Source: Microcystis aeruginosa FD4
GTDB lineage: Bacteria > Cyanobacteriota > Cyanobacteriia > Cyanobacteriales > Microcystaceae
DNA: 64,000 bases
NCBI RefSeq assembly: GCF_009792235.1
Contig: NZ_CP046973.1
Span: forward strand, 2,542,001 to 2,606,000
Direction: 5' to 3'
Shown piece by piece: positions 25,404 through 33,427 of the stretch (its first letter is position 1; every line of letters starts with the position of its first letter). The translations under genes and the position numbers were made by a program. The notes under the pieces are model-generated. The model had not been told where the DNA came from. It made no database searches and worked only from the letters and a program-made list of their open reading frames with translations.

Positions 25404-27257
25404 TTAACTGAAAACTAGAGAAATTTGTGATAGTAACGGCCAACAAATGATAATACCAATCAAAGCCACTCCCAAAATAATCGACAGAAAGTAAAATTGG
25501 GTCTGTCCCGAGACGTTATATTTCAAACTCTGACCACCAAAAACCGTGGCTAATCCCACTAGGTTAACGATACCATCCACCAGAAAGGTATCGATCCAGT
25601 TAATAATTTGCGAGATTAATCCGACCACAAAAACGATGGTAACTTTATACAATTGGGCTGTATAAAGGTCGTTGGCAAAGAAATCTTGAACGGCTTTCGG
25701 TTGAAAAACGATCGGTTTGGAGATATTTTCATTCAGATAAATATATGCTGCCGGAATTACGCCAGCAGCAGTGGAAAGTACCAAGAGAAAAGCCACTCCC
25801 AGATTTAAGTTACTTGGTAATAAATGCCATTGCGCCAATAAAATCGGCAGATGAAGGGCGAAACCCATGGTCACAGTCATGGGGATAACTAAGGGCCAAA
25901 GAGCTTCTGGAGAGCGCAGGGTCATCGGTTTGATTTTACCGCCAAAGAAAACGCAAAATTCTCTAGTGACACTAAAAGCAGTTAAAGCATTGACCAACAA
26001 TAGCACTAATAACAGTAAACCACTGACTTCTGCGAGGCGATCGCCCATGCGCGCTAATGCCCAAAAACCACCAAAGGGAGGCAGTGCGACTAAACTAGCG
26101 GCACCGACGAGATAACAAAGACCAGAAACGGGACGACGGGACCATAAACCGCCGTATTGGCTTAAATCTTGGCTGATATTATTCCAAATGATGTTACCCA
26201 CCACCATGACTAACAGGGACATAGCGATCGCGTATGTAAAGAGCAACACTAAAGCGGTTTCCGTTTGTCCGGTGGCAACAGCGATAAAAATCAGTCCCAT
26301 GTAGGCACTGACGGAATAGGAAAGGGAGCGCTTGACATCGATCTGGGCGATCGCAATTAACCCCGCACCGATGGCAGTAACAGAGCCAACAATGGTCATC
26401 ACCTGCAAGGTTAAGGGCGATAATTGTAGCACCGGCTCTAATTTCACCAATAACCAAGCACCAGTGGAAACGACGACGGTATTCCGCAGAATTGTCGCTG
26501 GCATCGGTCCTTCCATGGCCTCATCTAGCCATAAATGTAGAGGAAATTGAGCGCATTTGCCCATCGGACCAGCAATCAGGGCTAAACAGAGTAAATTAGC
26601 CACATTGGGGTTTAAATTGGCTGTAGCCGCCCATTCTGCCAATTGGTCAAAGTTCCATGTTCCCGCAAGGGGTAAAAGGGCTACTACTCCCATCAACAGG
26701 ATTAAATCGCCAATCCGTTTAGTCAGAAAAGCATCCCGCGCCCCCGTCACCACCAGAGATTGATTGAACCAGAAACCAATTAGCAGATAAGTGCCGAGGG
26801 TGAGAACTTCTAGCACACAATAGCTGAAAAATAGCGAATTACAGATAACTAGGGCGCACATACCCCCTTCAAAGAGGGCGACGAGAGAATAAAATCTTGC
26901 CCAACCCCAATCCATTTCTAGATAGGCGATCGCATATACCTGAGCGGCGAGGTTTAAGCCGGTAATTAGCAGTAACGCCCCAATATTAACAGCTGAAATC
27001 TGCACATCTAAAGATATGCTTAAATTTGCGGCATTTAGCCAATTAAATGCTATGGATTGAGGCGGACGACCCCAAACGGCGATCAAAGCAAAAAGGCTAT
27101 GGAAAAAAGCCAAGAAAGTCATGATCAAGTTCAGATAACCGGCCGGTCGCGGGCCGGTTTGCCGGATAATACCGGGAGACCAAGGTAGAGCGAGAAGTGC
27201 GCCGGCGAAGGCGTAAAGAGGTACCAACCAGATAGTCTGGCTGAAGGACTCGAACAT
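25404..27257 (-). CDS. ndhF3: NAD(P)H dehydrogenase subunit F3
   Basis: NdhF3 is the distal proton-pumping membrane subunit of NDH-1MS, specific to CO2 uptake. The 617-residue polytopic protein shows family hallmarks: a Glu-containing SYCVLEVLTLGTYLLIGFW segment, FLTKRIGDLILL, QFPLHLWLDEAMEGPMPATI, and the long lateral-helix C-terminal region with terminal membrane helices. The start ATG 27257 is preceded by a gaggtg Shine-Dalgarno. It is the first structural gene after the regulator ccmR (46-base gap) and is followed by ecaB, ndhD3 and cupA on the same strand. Confidence 0.95.
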   Translation of the reverse strand: MFESFSQTIWLVPLYAFAGALLALPWSPGIIRQTGPRPAGYLNLIMTFLAFFHSLFALIAVWGRPPQSIAFNWLNAANLSISLDVQISAVNIGALLLITGLNLAAQVYAIAYLEMDWGWARFYSLVALFEGGMCALVICNSLFFSYCVLEVLTLGTYLLIGFWFNQSLVVTGARDAFLTKRIGDLILLMGVVALLPLAGTWNFDQLAEWAATANLNPNVANLLCLALIAGPMGKCAQFPLHLWLDEAMEGPMPATILRNTVVVSTGAWLLVKLEPVLQLSPLTLQVMTIVGSVTAIGAGLIAIAQIDVKRSLSYSVSAYMGLIFIAVATGQTETALVLLFTYAIAMSLLVMVVGNIIWNNISQDLSQYGGLWSRRPVSGLCYLVGAASLVALPPFGGFWALARMGDRLAEVSGLLLLVLLLVNALTAFSVTREFCVFFGGKIKPMTLRSPEALWPLVIPMTVTMGFALHLPILLAQWHLLPSNLNLGVAFLLVLSTAAGVIPAAYIYLNENISKPIVFQPKAVQDFFANDLYTAQLYKVTIVFVVGLISQIINWIDTFLVDGIVNLVGLATVFGGQSLKYNVSGQTQFYFLSIILGVALIGIIICWPLLSQISLVFS

Positions 27258-27303
27258 ATAAACACCTCAAGAAAAAAAATGATCCTGAATTAAAGTTTAA
27301 GGT

Positions 27304-28248
27304 TTAATGGCTCACGAATAAGCTGTGACCATTTTTTAACGGGGCATGAATCGGGATAGTTTGACTAGCTTCCAGCAGGTATTTTAAAAAAGCATCAGCA
27401 ATCACGGAAAGTTGTTTTCCGGCCAAGTAACAAACGTACCAATTGCGCTGAATCGGAAACTGTTCCACGTCGAGGATGGCTAATTCTCCGTTTTCCCCTT
27501 CCGAGATGAGAGTATGCTTAGATAGTACCGATATTCCCAAACCGCCAGAAATAGCCTGTTTAATCGCCTCGTTACTGCCTAATTCCAAGCGCACCTTAAC
27601 CTTAATATCGTGGAGATTAAATAATTTTTGTACCGCTTGCCTGGTTCCGGATCCCGATTCGCGCATAATAAAAGGTTGCTGGTTAAGAGACTCAAGGGGG
27701 AGATTTTTCTTACCCACCAATGGATGATCTCGTCGCGCCACCACCACTAGGGGATTTTCGAGGAAAGACTGAGAACAAAGTTCCACTTCTTCCGGCGGTT
27801 GACTGAGAATATAGAGGTCATCCTCGTTGTTTAACATTCGCTCTTGCAGTTTCTGATGATTAGTCACTTGTAGGGCGATGTCAATACCGGGATACTGTTG
27901 ACAGAATGCCCCCAGTAATCGCGGCACAAAGTATTTAGCGGTAGTAATCACGCCTAAAGTCAGCTTTCCCTGTCTAGTTCCCTTAATATCGGCCACTTTC
28001 ATCTGAAAGTTGTCCAATTTATTAAAAATCTCTTGACAGGTGAACAGTAATTCCTGACCCGCTTCGGTTAAAAACAAACGTTTGCCAATTTGCTCGAATA
28101 GCGGTAAACCCACGGCTTTTGTGAGTTGTTTGACTTGGGTTGAGACGGTGGGTTGAGTGATAAATAGCTCCTCGGCCGCCTTGGTGAAGCTACTGTGTCG
28201 AGCGGTAGCCTCGAAAACCCTTAACTGGTGCAGGGTTGCCTGTATCAA
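27304..28248 (-). CDS. ccmR: LysR-type regulator of low-CO2 genes
   Basis: This 314-residue LysR-family regulator has an N-terminal winged helix-turn-helix (SSFTKAAEELFITQPTVSTQ, about 19-38) and a C-terminal effector domain from about residue 90. In cyanobacteria CcmR (NdhR) represses the inducible carbon-uptake genes and responds to 2-oxoglutarate, NADP+ or 2-phosphoglycolate. Its position directly upstream of and in line with ndhF3 supports CcmR over RbcR or CmpR, which have the same architecture. It probably also controls its own promoter (see the repeats at 28304-28345). Confidence 0.85.
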   Translation of the reverse strand: MIQATLHQLRVFEATARHSSFTKAAEELFITQPTVSTQVKQLTKAVGLPLFEQIGKRLFLTEAGQELLFTCQEIFNKLDNFQMKVADIKGTRQGKLTLGVITTAKYFVPRLLGAFCQQYPGIDIALQVTNHQKLQERMLNNEDDLYILSQPPEEVELCSQSFLENPLVVVARRDHPLVGKKNLPLESLNQQPFIMRESGSGTRQAVQKLFNLHDIKVKVRLELGSNEAIKQAISGGLGISVLSKHTLISEGENGELAILDVEQFPIQRNWYVCYLAGKQLSVIADAFLKYLLEASQTIPIHAPLKNGHSLFVSH

Positions 28249-28303
28249 GTTCTTATCCCCTTCTCAATAACAACTATTTGTCACCATCAATCCTAGCGTC
28301 TTT

Positions 28304-28345
28304 ATAGATTCTAGTCAATTAACTTTTTGATAAATATAGATTCTA
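28304..28345 (-). promoter_or_regulatory. Direct-repeat candidate operator upstream of ccmR
   Basis: The 10-base sequence atagattcta occurs at 28304-28313 and again at 28336-28345, spaced 32 bases (about three helical turns), some 56-97 bases before the ccmR start. The AT-rich stretch between them (gtcaattaactttttgataa) has a TCAA...TTGA pair reminiscent of LysR operators. I propose it as the binding region for CcmR autoregulation and operon control. This is inference. Confidence 0.4.
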
Positions 28346-28379
28346 CTAGATATAACCGCCGCTTAAGACCTTTTTCAGC

Positions 28380-28490
28380 TTTTTCTCCCATCTCCCCACA
28401 CCCCATCTCCCCACACCCCATCTCCCCAATTCATAATTCATAATTCATAATTCTTACTCCCTTATACCCAATTCATAATTACTATTAAGA
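28380..28490. repeat. Low-complexity tandem repeats
   Basis: Short tandem units cluster here: several catctccccacacccc units, then tandem attcataattc units. Similar C-rich and aattcat-type runs occur at 43420-43455 and 59000-59155. They look like Microcystis-type simple-repeat filler and may be assembly-sensitive. No gene is present. Confidence 0.6.
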
Positions 28491-28500
28491 TATTTCAATT

Positions 28501-29278
28501 CAGCCTTTATTATCGATTAAAATCTTGCTATAATCAGAAAACAACCATCTATTAAAATTAAAAGACAATGGTTAGTTATCTTGATATTGACGACGATCTT
28601 CTTTTTCCAGATAGCGATGGTCAACCGATGGCAGATAATACCGAACAATACGAGTGGATTGTCAAAATTAAGGAGAATTTAGAGATTATCTTTGCGGATG
28701 ACCCTAAGGTGTTTATTGCCGGAGATTTACTCTGGTATCCTCTGCGTTCTACTTTGGTTTCACCGGTTGCTCCTGATGTTATGGTAGCTTTTGGCCGTCC
28801 CAAAGGACGGAGGGGTTCCTATCGTCAATGGCAGGAAGAAAATATCCCTCCTCAAGTGGTTTTTGAAATTCTATCACCGAAGAATACAAAAGCAGAAATG
28901 AGTCGAAAATTGGAGTTTTATGACACTTATAGGGTAGAAGAATACTATTTATATAATCCGATGCGCTGTCGTTTACAAGGATGGCAAAGACAGGGAGAAA
29001 ATTTAGCAGAAATTATCCCCATCAATGACTGGACAAGTCCTCGTTTAGGAGTGCGTTTTATCTGGAATGAATCAAGCTTAGAATTGTATCGTCCCGATGG
29101 AGAGAAGTTTTTAACAACTGTTGAGTTAGAGTCTCAAATGCGTCAAGAAAAACAGCGTGCGGATAAAGAGAAAAAACGTGCGGATAAAGAGAAAAAACGT
29201 GCGGATAAAGAGAAAAAACGTGCAGACCGACTAGCTGAACGCTTACAGGCGTTAGGATTAGGTTTAGAAGAAGAATAA
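28501..29278 (+). repeat. Long direct repeat, left copy
   Basis: The sequence from 28501 through the Uma2 stop at 29278 recurs at 32101-32857 in the same orientation with only scattered base differences. It includes 67 bases upstream of the start codon, so the promoter region was duplicated too. The only length change is one 21-base unit near the 3' end. The repeats flank a GT2 gene and a flippase gene. Confidence 0.9.
28568..29278 (+). CDS. Uma2-family nuclease-fold protein, copy 1
   Basis: The 236-residue protein has the Uma2 core with acidic residues in SPVAPDVMVAF (about residues 65-75), VVFEILSPKNTKAEM (about 98-112) and the Lys/Glu region RKLEFYDTYRVEEYYLY. It ends in a charged coiled coil with three RADKEKK heptads before RADRLAERL. 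Copy 2 (32168) is nearly identical but has two heptads. Function unknown; the fold suggests a DNA nuclease. It lies in opposite orientation to the surrounding polysaccharide genes, suggesting that it was inserted. Confidence 0.85.
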   Translation: MVSYLDIDDDLLFPDSDGQPMADNTEQYEWIVKIKENLEIIFADDPKVFIAGDLLWYPLRSTLVSPVAPDVMVAFGRPKGRRGSYRQWQEENIPPQVVFEILSPKNTKAEMSRKLEFYDTYRVEEYYLYNPMRCRLQGWQRQGENLAEIIPINDWTSPRLGVRFIWNESSLELYRPDGEKFLTTVELESQMRQEKQRADKEKKRADKEKKRADKEKKRADRLAERLQALGLGLEEE

Positions 29279-29345
29279 TACCATTTTTCTTTATTCGTAG
29301 CAGGCATGACCATCTCTATCTTTACTTTGGAAAAATAGTATTTAG

Positions 29346-29542
29346 GGTTTGCGGCAAAAAGTTTTTCTTGGGGGTAGGGTGTGGGGTGTGGGGTTTTACC
29401 GATTTTCAGGTGGTCAACTACCTAATTTTCAGGGAAAAAGTCCAGGGATTTTCCCCCTAATCACTCCCAGTCCGCTACTTTTTGATTGACAAAAAGTCTA
29501 AAAGTCTTACCCAACAAGGTTTTTAGATTTATTCAGCAAGCC
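29346..29542. mobile_element. MITE, family B copy 2, truncating a glycosyltransferase
   Basis: The 197-bp element starts GGTTTGCGGCAAAAAG and ends ATTCAGCAAGCC. It is the inverse orientation of the copies at 14921 and 61433, sharing the gtgtgggg run and the taaaaaccttgttggg-type segment. Its flanks (gtatttag, ctaaataa) are not a direct repeat. On the right it supplies the stop codon of a truncated glycosyltransferase frame, so the rest of that gene has been lost. Confidence 0.8.
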
Positions 29543-29680
29543 CTAAATAAAGAAATTGGCGTTAGGTAAATATGTGTCTAGTTCACGACAAAGCTCAAAA
29601 GCATAACGAGCATGACCTCGTTTTTGACCTGATAAAAAACTGCCATCTATACCTATTTTAATCGAAGAATTCTGGTTCAT
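29543..29680 (-). pseudogene. N-terminal stub of a glycosyltransferase
   Basis: From ATG 29680 a 45-codon frame reads the start of a GT4-type enzyme (IKIGIDGSFLSGQKRGHARY, the typical first strand and Gly-rich loop). It stops at the TAG formed at the MITE border (29543-29545). The remaining ~300 codons are absent. It follows the GT2 gene's end region (29707) on the same strand, so the original operon continued here. Confidence 0.7.
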
Positions 29681-29706
29681 TTTTTTATTTTTGGCAATTT
29701 ATTGAG

Positions 29707-30600
29707 CTAAATATTTTGCAATTTTATCTTAAAAAAACCTAAAATATTGGCTAATTGTGAGATTAATAATAAACCAGAAAGGAATACTTTTGATGTTTGC
29801 TCACATTGGTTTAAAAATGGATAAGTTAGTAGTTGAAAGTAAAAGTTTAATGGCTCAACTTTCAGGGATGTTTGATTACGACGAGAACGAATTTGATGGA
29901 AATAGTAAGCACCACAACCATAGTTAAAATGTTGTCGCCAGAATTTAGTCAGGGTGAGGTGATGGGCATGGTAAATGATCGCATCGTCAATATAGACTAG
30001 GGGATAACTAGCCCCTAACCAGCGATCGCAAAATTCTCGATCTTCTCCGGCGGCGAGGGGAAAGCTAAGATCAAATTGTCCGACTTTTTGGAATAATTCT
30101 CTAGAAAGGGCGAAATTATTAGAAGCAAAAAACTGGACTTTTTGGGATTGGTGATTATAGTAATCGTAGAGGTAATCGATCAATAGTTGACTAGCAGTGG
30201 AATAGGGGTTATTGGGCAGGGCGTTGATCGTTTTTCCTCCTAAGAGAGCGTTTGGTGTTTCTAAGAAGCCTTTTTCAAGGGCTGAGAGCCATTTTTGATC
30301 AAGGGTGCAATCATCATCGGTAAAGGCTAAATATTCACCTTGGGCTGCGTTAGCACCAGTATTTCTGGCTTTAGCCGGTCCTGAATTATTCTGACGAATG
30401 AGAGTTAAATTTAATTGATTTTGGTAGGGGTTAACCAGGGTATCAAGGGGTTGATTACTGCCATCATCGACGATAATAATTTCAAAGTTATCTGGAGGAT
30501 AATCGAGATTTAGGAGAGAGTCTAGGCAGGTTTTGAGTCTTTCGGGACGGTTATAGGTGGGAATAATAATAGAAAAAGTGATTGGCGTTTCTGTCATCAT
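29707..30600 (-). CDS. Family 2 glycosyltransferase
   Basis: The 297-residue protein has the GT-A N-terminus FSIIIPTYNRPERL (about 8-21), IIIVDDGSNQP, and the metal-binding YLAFTDDDCTLDQ motif (about 91-103). GEDREFCDRW near residue 185 is the acceptor-side ED motif. It would extend a surface polysaccharide or O-antigen repeat unit on the cytoplasmic membrane face. It starts 17 bases after the flippase stop, so the two are probably co-transcribed. Substrate unknown. Confidence 0.88.
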   Translation of the reverse strand: MMTETPITFSIIIPTYNRPERLKTCLDSLLNLDYPPDNFEIIIVDDGSNQPLDTLVNPYQNQLNLTLIRQNNSGPAKARNTGANAAQGEYLAFTDDDCTLDQKWLSALEKGFLETPNALLGGKTINALPNNPYSTASQLLIDYLYDYYNHQSQKVQFFASNNFALSRELFQKVGQFDLSFPLAAGEDREFCDRWLGASYPLVYIDDAIIYHAHHLTLTKFWRQHFNYGCGAYYFHQIRSRRNQTSLKVEPLNFYFQLLTYPFLNQCEQTSKVFLSGLLLISQLANILGFFKIKLQNI

Positions 30601-30617
30601 AAACTTGAATAGTTTCT

Positions 30618-32081
30618 TTATTTGCGGCTAGTTTTAGGAGAATTTCGCAGGAGATTAAGCGTGGTAAAAATTTGCGAAAATAATTGGGGGAAAGCGAAGC
30701 GGAGGGTGGCAGTATAGATAGTTATTCCCAGAAGGGAGCATATTATTAAACGACCTTGAGGTTCTAACCAAGGGCTGAGTAATTGTTGAGTTATTAAAAT
30801 CGTTAAACCCATTATAACCGTGCTAGTAATGGGGGCGATAAATTGAGCTAGATAGGTTTTCCAAGAAAGGGAAATTAATTTACTTAAAAGCCATTGTCCG
30901 AGGGGAAAAACTAGATAATCACTGAGGACATAAGCTGTGGCTACGGCTAAAATGCCCCACTGCACGGCGATGAGGCAAGCGATAACATTTAAAGTGGCAT
31001 TGAGTAAACCTAATTTAAATTGTAGCAAGGGTTGACCGAGGGAAACAAAAGCAGACCTTTGAAAGACAGTAATCGCCCGAAGTATTCCCACAAGGGAGAT
31101 AATTTGCAGAATAGGAATAGCATTAGTCCATTTTTGTCCAAATAAACTAATTACTAATTCTGGACTGAGAATTATCACGGCAAAAAAGACTGGAAAAGCG
31201 ATTAAGCTGGTAAATTGAGTGATTCGATAATAGGCGGCTATAAACCCTTGAGAATCTTTTTGCAAGCGCGAAAAAGTTGGTAAAGCAACTTGGTTTAATG
31301 TTCCGATTAACAATTGGGTCATTACTTCTAAAATTCGATGGGAAATTGCATAATAACCTAGGGCAACTTCCCCTAAAAAATAACCGACTAATAGATTATC
31401 AGTTTTCTGGTTAAAGAACTCCACCATTTTATATCCTAAAACATTGATACTAAAAGAAAATATTTCTGTTAAAGTTATCCAAGAAAATTGCCATTTAGGT
31501 CGCCAATTACTGGCTGTCCAGAGAACAATAACCCCCATAAGTTCGTAGGTTAACTGTTGGCTGACTAAACTCCAAACACCGTATCCTAAAAGTGCCATGA
31601 CCACACCGACGATACCAGCAATGATGATTCCTAATAAAGAGCGAGTTGCCAGGACTTTAAATTTAAAATCACGTCTTAATAGAGATGCTTGAGTTTGACT
31701 AAAAGCATTAACAATAAAAACTAACGAAAGAATTTGTAGGATAGGAATTAAAGAGGGTTGATGAAAAACTTTAGATATTAAAATAGCAGAAAAAAAAGTG
31801 ATAGTTGTTAAAAGACATCCCGTAAATACCTGTGTCCAAAAAACTGTATTTATATCTTGCGATTCTAAATCCTGTTTTTGAATCAATACTTGAGCAAACC
31901 CTTGATTTAAAAAAATCTGCATGAAGTTTATCAATACATTAGCCAATGCTACTAAACCAAAAGCTTCTGGAGTTAATAGACGAGCGAGAATTAAAAATAT
32001 TATAAATGAACCCGCTTGACTACACCAATTTTGGAGTCCTGACCAAAAAATGCCTTGAATAGTTTTCTTTTTAATGTTCAT
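30618..32081 (-). CDS. Polysaccharide flippase (Wzx/MOP family)
   Basis: This 487-residue membrane protein has about 12-14 helices and the N-terminal pattern of the polysaccharide biosynthesis/flippase family (TIQGIFWSGLQNWCSQAGSF then LARLLTPEAFGLVAL). It moves lipid-linked oligosaccharide repeat units across the cytoplasmic membrane for polymerisation. It sits head to head with Uma2 copy 2 and is followed by a GT2 gene. Most members are called lipopolysaccharide biosynthesis protein. Wzx-type function is inferred from the family. Confidence 0.87.
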   Translation of the reverse strand: MNIKKKTIQGIFWSGLQNWCSQAGSFIIFLILARLLTPEAFGLVALANVLINFMQIFLNQGFAQVLIQKQDLESQDINTVFWTQVFTGCLLTTITFFSAILISKVFHQPSLIPILQILSLVFIVNAFSQTQASLLRRDFKFKVLATRSLLGIIIAGIVGVVMALLGYGVWSLVSQQLTYELMGVIVLWTASNWRPKWQFSWITLTEIFSFSINVLGYKMVEFFNQKTDNLLVGYFLGEVALGYYAISHRILEVMTQLLIGTLNQVALPTFSRLQKDSQGFIAAYYRITQFTSLIAFPVFFAVIILSPELVISLFGQKWTNAIPILQIISLVGILRAITVFQRSAFVSLGQPLLQFKLGLLNATLNVIACLIAVQWGILAVATAYVLSDYLVFPLGQWLLSKLISLSWKTYLAQFIAPITSTVIMGLTILITQQLLSPWLEPQGRLIICSLLGITIYTATLRFAFPQLFSQIFTTLNLLRNSPKTSRK

Positions 32082-32100
32082 CTTTAATATATTTTAATTT

Positions 32101-32857
32101 CAGCCTTTATTATAGATCAAAATCTTGCTATAATCAGAAAACAACCATCTATTAAAATTAAAAGACAATGGTTAGTTATCTTGATATTGACGACGATCTT
32201 CTTTTTCCAGATAGCGATGGTCAACCGATGGCAGATAATACCGAACAATACGAGTGGATTGTCAAAATTAAGGAGAATTTAGAGATTATCTTTGCGGATG
32301 ACCCTAAGGTGTTTATTGCCGGAGATTTACTCTGGTATCCTCTGCGTTCTACTTTGGTTTCACCGGTTGCTCCTGATGTTATGGTAGCTTTTGGCCGTCC
32401 CAAAGGACGGAGGGGTTCCTATCGTCAATGGCAGGAAGAAAATATCCCTCCTCAAGTGGTTTTTGAAATTCTATCACCGAAGAATACAAAAGCAGAAATG
32501 AGTCGAAAATTGGAGTTTTATGACACTTATAGGGTAGAAGAATACTATTTATACAATCCGATGCGCTGTCGTTTACAAGGATGGCAAAGACAGGGAGAAA
32601 ATTTAGCAGAAATTATCCCCATCAATGACTGGACAAGTCCTCGTTTAGGAGTGCGTTTTATCTGGAATGAATCAAGCTTAGAATTGTATCGTCCCGATGG
32701 AGAGAAGTTTTTAACAACCGTTGAGTTAGAGTCTCAAATGCGTCAAGAAAAACAGCGTGCGGATAAAGAGAAAAAACGTGCGGATAAAGAGAAAAAACGT
32801 GCAGACCGACTAGCGGAACGCTTACAGGCGTTAGGATTAGGTTTAGAAGAGGAATAG
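32101..32857 (+). repeat. Long direct repeat, right copy
   Basis: Matches 28501-29278 with an exact 3600-base offset until the heptad region, where one 21-base unit is missing (the offset becomes 3579). The left edge lies only 19 bases upstream of the divergent flippase start, so the copy may have brought a new sequence into the flippase promoter. Confidence 0.9.
32168..32857 (+). CDS. Uma2-family nuclease-fold protein, copy 2
   Basis: The 229-residue protein is almost identical to the product at 28568-29278, with the same Uma2 acidic core, but has two instead of three RADKEKK heptads in the C-terminal coiled coil. The DNA differs at only a few positions, so the duplication is recent or homogenised by gene conversion. 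It is followed 65 bases later by a RelBE-like toxin-antitoxin pair in the same direction. Confidence 0.85.
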   Translation: MVSYLDIDDDLLFPDSDGQPMADNTEQYEWIVKIKENLEIIFADDPKVFIAGDLLWYPLRSTLVSPVAPDVMVAFGRPKGRRGSYRQWQEENIPPQVVFEILSPKNTKAEMSRKLEFYDTYRVEEYYLYNPMRCRLQGWQRQGENLAEIIPINDWTSPRLGVRFIWNESSLELYRPDGEKFLTTVELESQMRQEKQRADKEKKRADKEKKRADRLAERLQALGLGLEEE

Positions 32858-32922
32858 TTATTGATGGGAGTATCTCAGATTTATGGTACAATTAGGTATA
32901 CGGTTCCGTTTTTAAAACAATT

Positions 32923-33114
32923 ATGAAAGGAATTAACTTTGTAATTAATGAAAAAGGTGAAAAGAAAGCTGTCCTCATTGACTTAGAAGAATGGGGAGAA
33001 CTTTGGGAAGATTTTTCAGATATTTTAGTCTCTCGTAGTCGGGAAAATGAATTAGAAATTTCTTGGGATGAGTTAAAACAAGAATTAGAAACAGAAAATA
33101 CACTCAATGAATAA
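32923..33114 (+). CDS. Antitoxin of a RelBE-like pair
   Basis: This 63-residue acidic protein starts FVINEKGEKKAVLIDLEEW, the beta-strand and helix pattern of Phd/RelB-type antitoxins, with a Glu-rich C-terminus (SWDELKQELETEN) that would wrap the toxin. It overlaps the toxin gene by 8 bases. It should neutralise the toxin and, with it, repress its own promoter. No DNA-binding operator was identified. Confidence 0.75.
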   Translation: MKGINFVINEKGEKKAVLIDLEEWGELWEDFSDILVSRSRENELEISWDELKQELETENTLNE

Positions 33115-33370
33115 TTATCGAATTCAATTTAAAACTTCTGCAGCCAAAGAATTCAAAAAATTACCCCCTTCGGTTAAGCAACGGGTGGGTGAAAGTCTTG
33201 ATCAACTACAGCAAGAACCTCGTCCCTCTGGTGTTGTTAAACTACAAGGAGAAGATCAATTATATCGGGTTCGTGTCGGTGATTATCGCATTGTTTACAC
33301 AATAGATGATCATGATAAAATAATAAAAATCACCAGAATTAGACATCGCCAAGATGTTTATAAAGAATGA
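33107..33370 (+). CDS. RelE/ParE-family toxin
   Basis: The 87-residue protein has the full RelE fold signature: YRIQFKTSAAKEFKKLP at the start, LQGEDQLYRVRVGDYRIVYTI in the centre with the catalytic Arg/Tyr region, and RIRHRQDVYKE at the end. RelE toxins cleave mRNA at the ribosomal A site. Length and conserved C-terminal H-R-x-D-V-Y are typical. Its gene overlaps the antitoxin by 8 bases, consistent with coupled translation. Confidence 0.88.
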   Translation: MNNYRIQFKTSAAKEFKKLPPSVKQRVGESLDQLQQEPRPSGVVKLQGEDQLYRVRVGDYRIVYTIDDHDKIIKITRIRHRQDVYKE

Positions 33371-33427
33371 AAAAGAAACATATTTTTTACAAATAATCCT
33401 TATCCTTAAAATTATAAACAGATCCGA

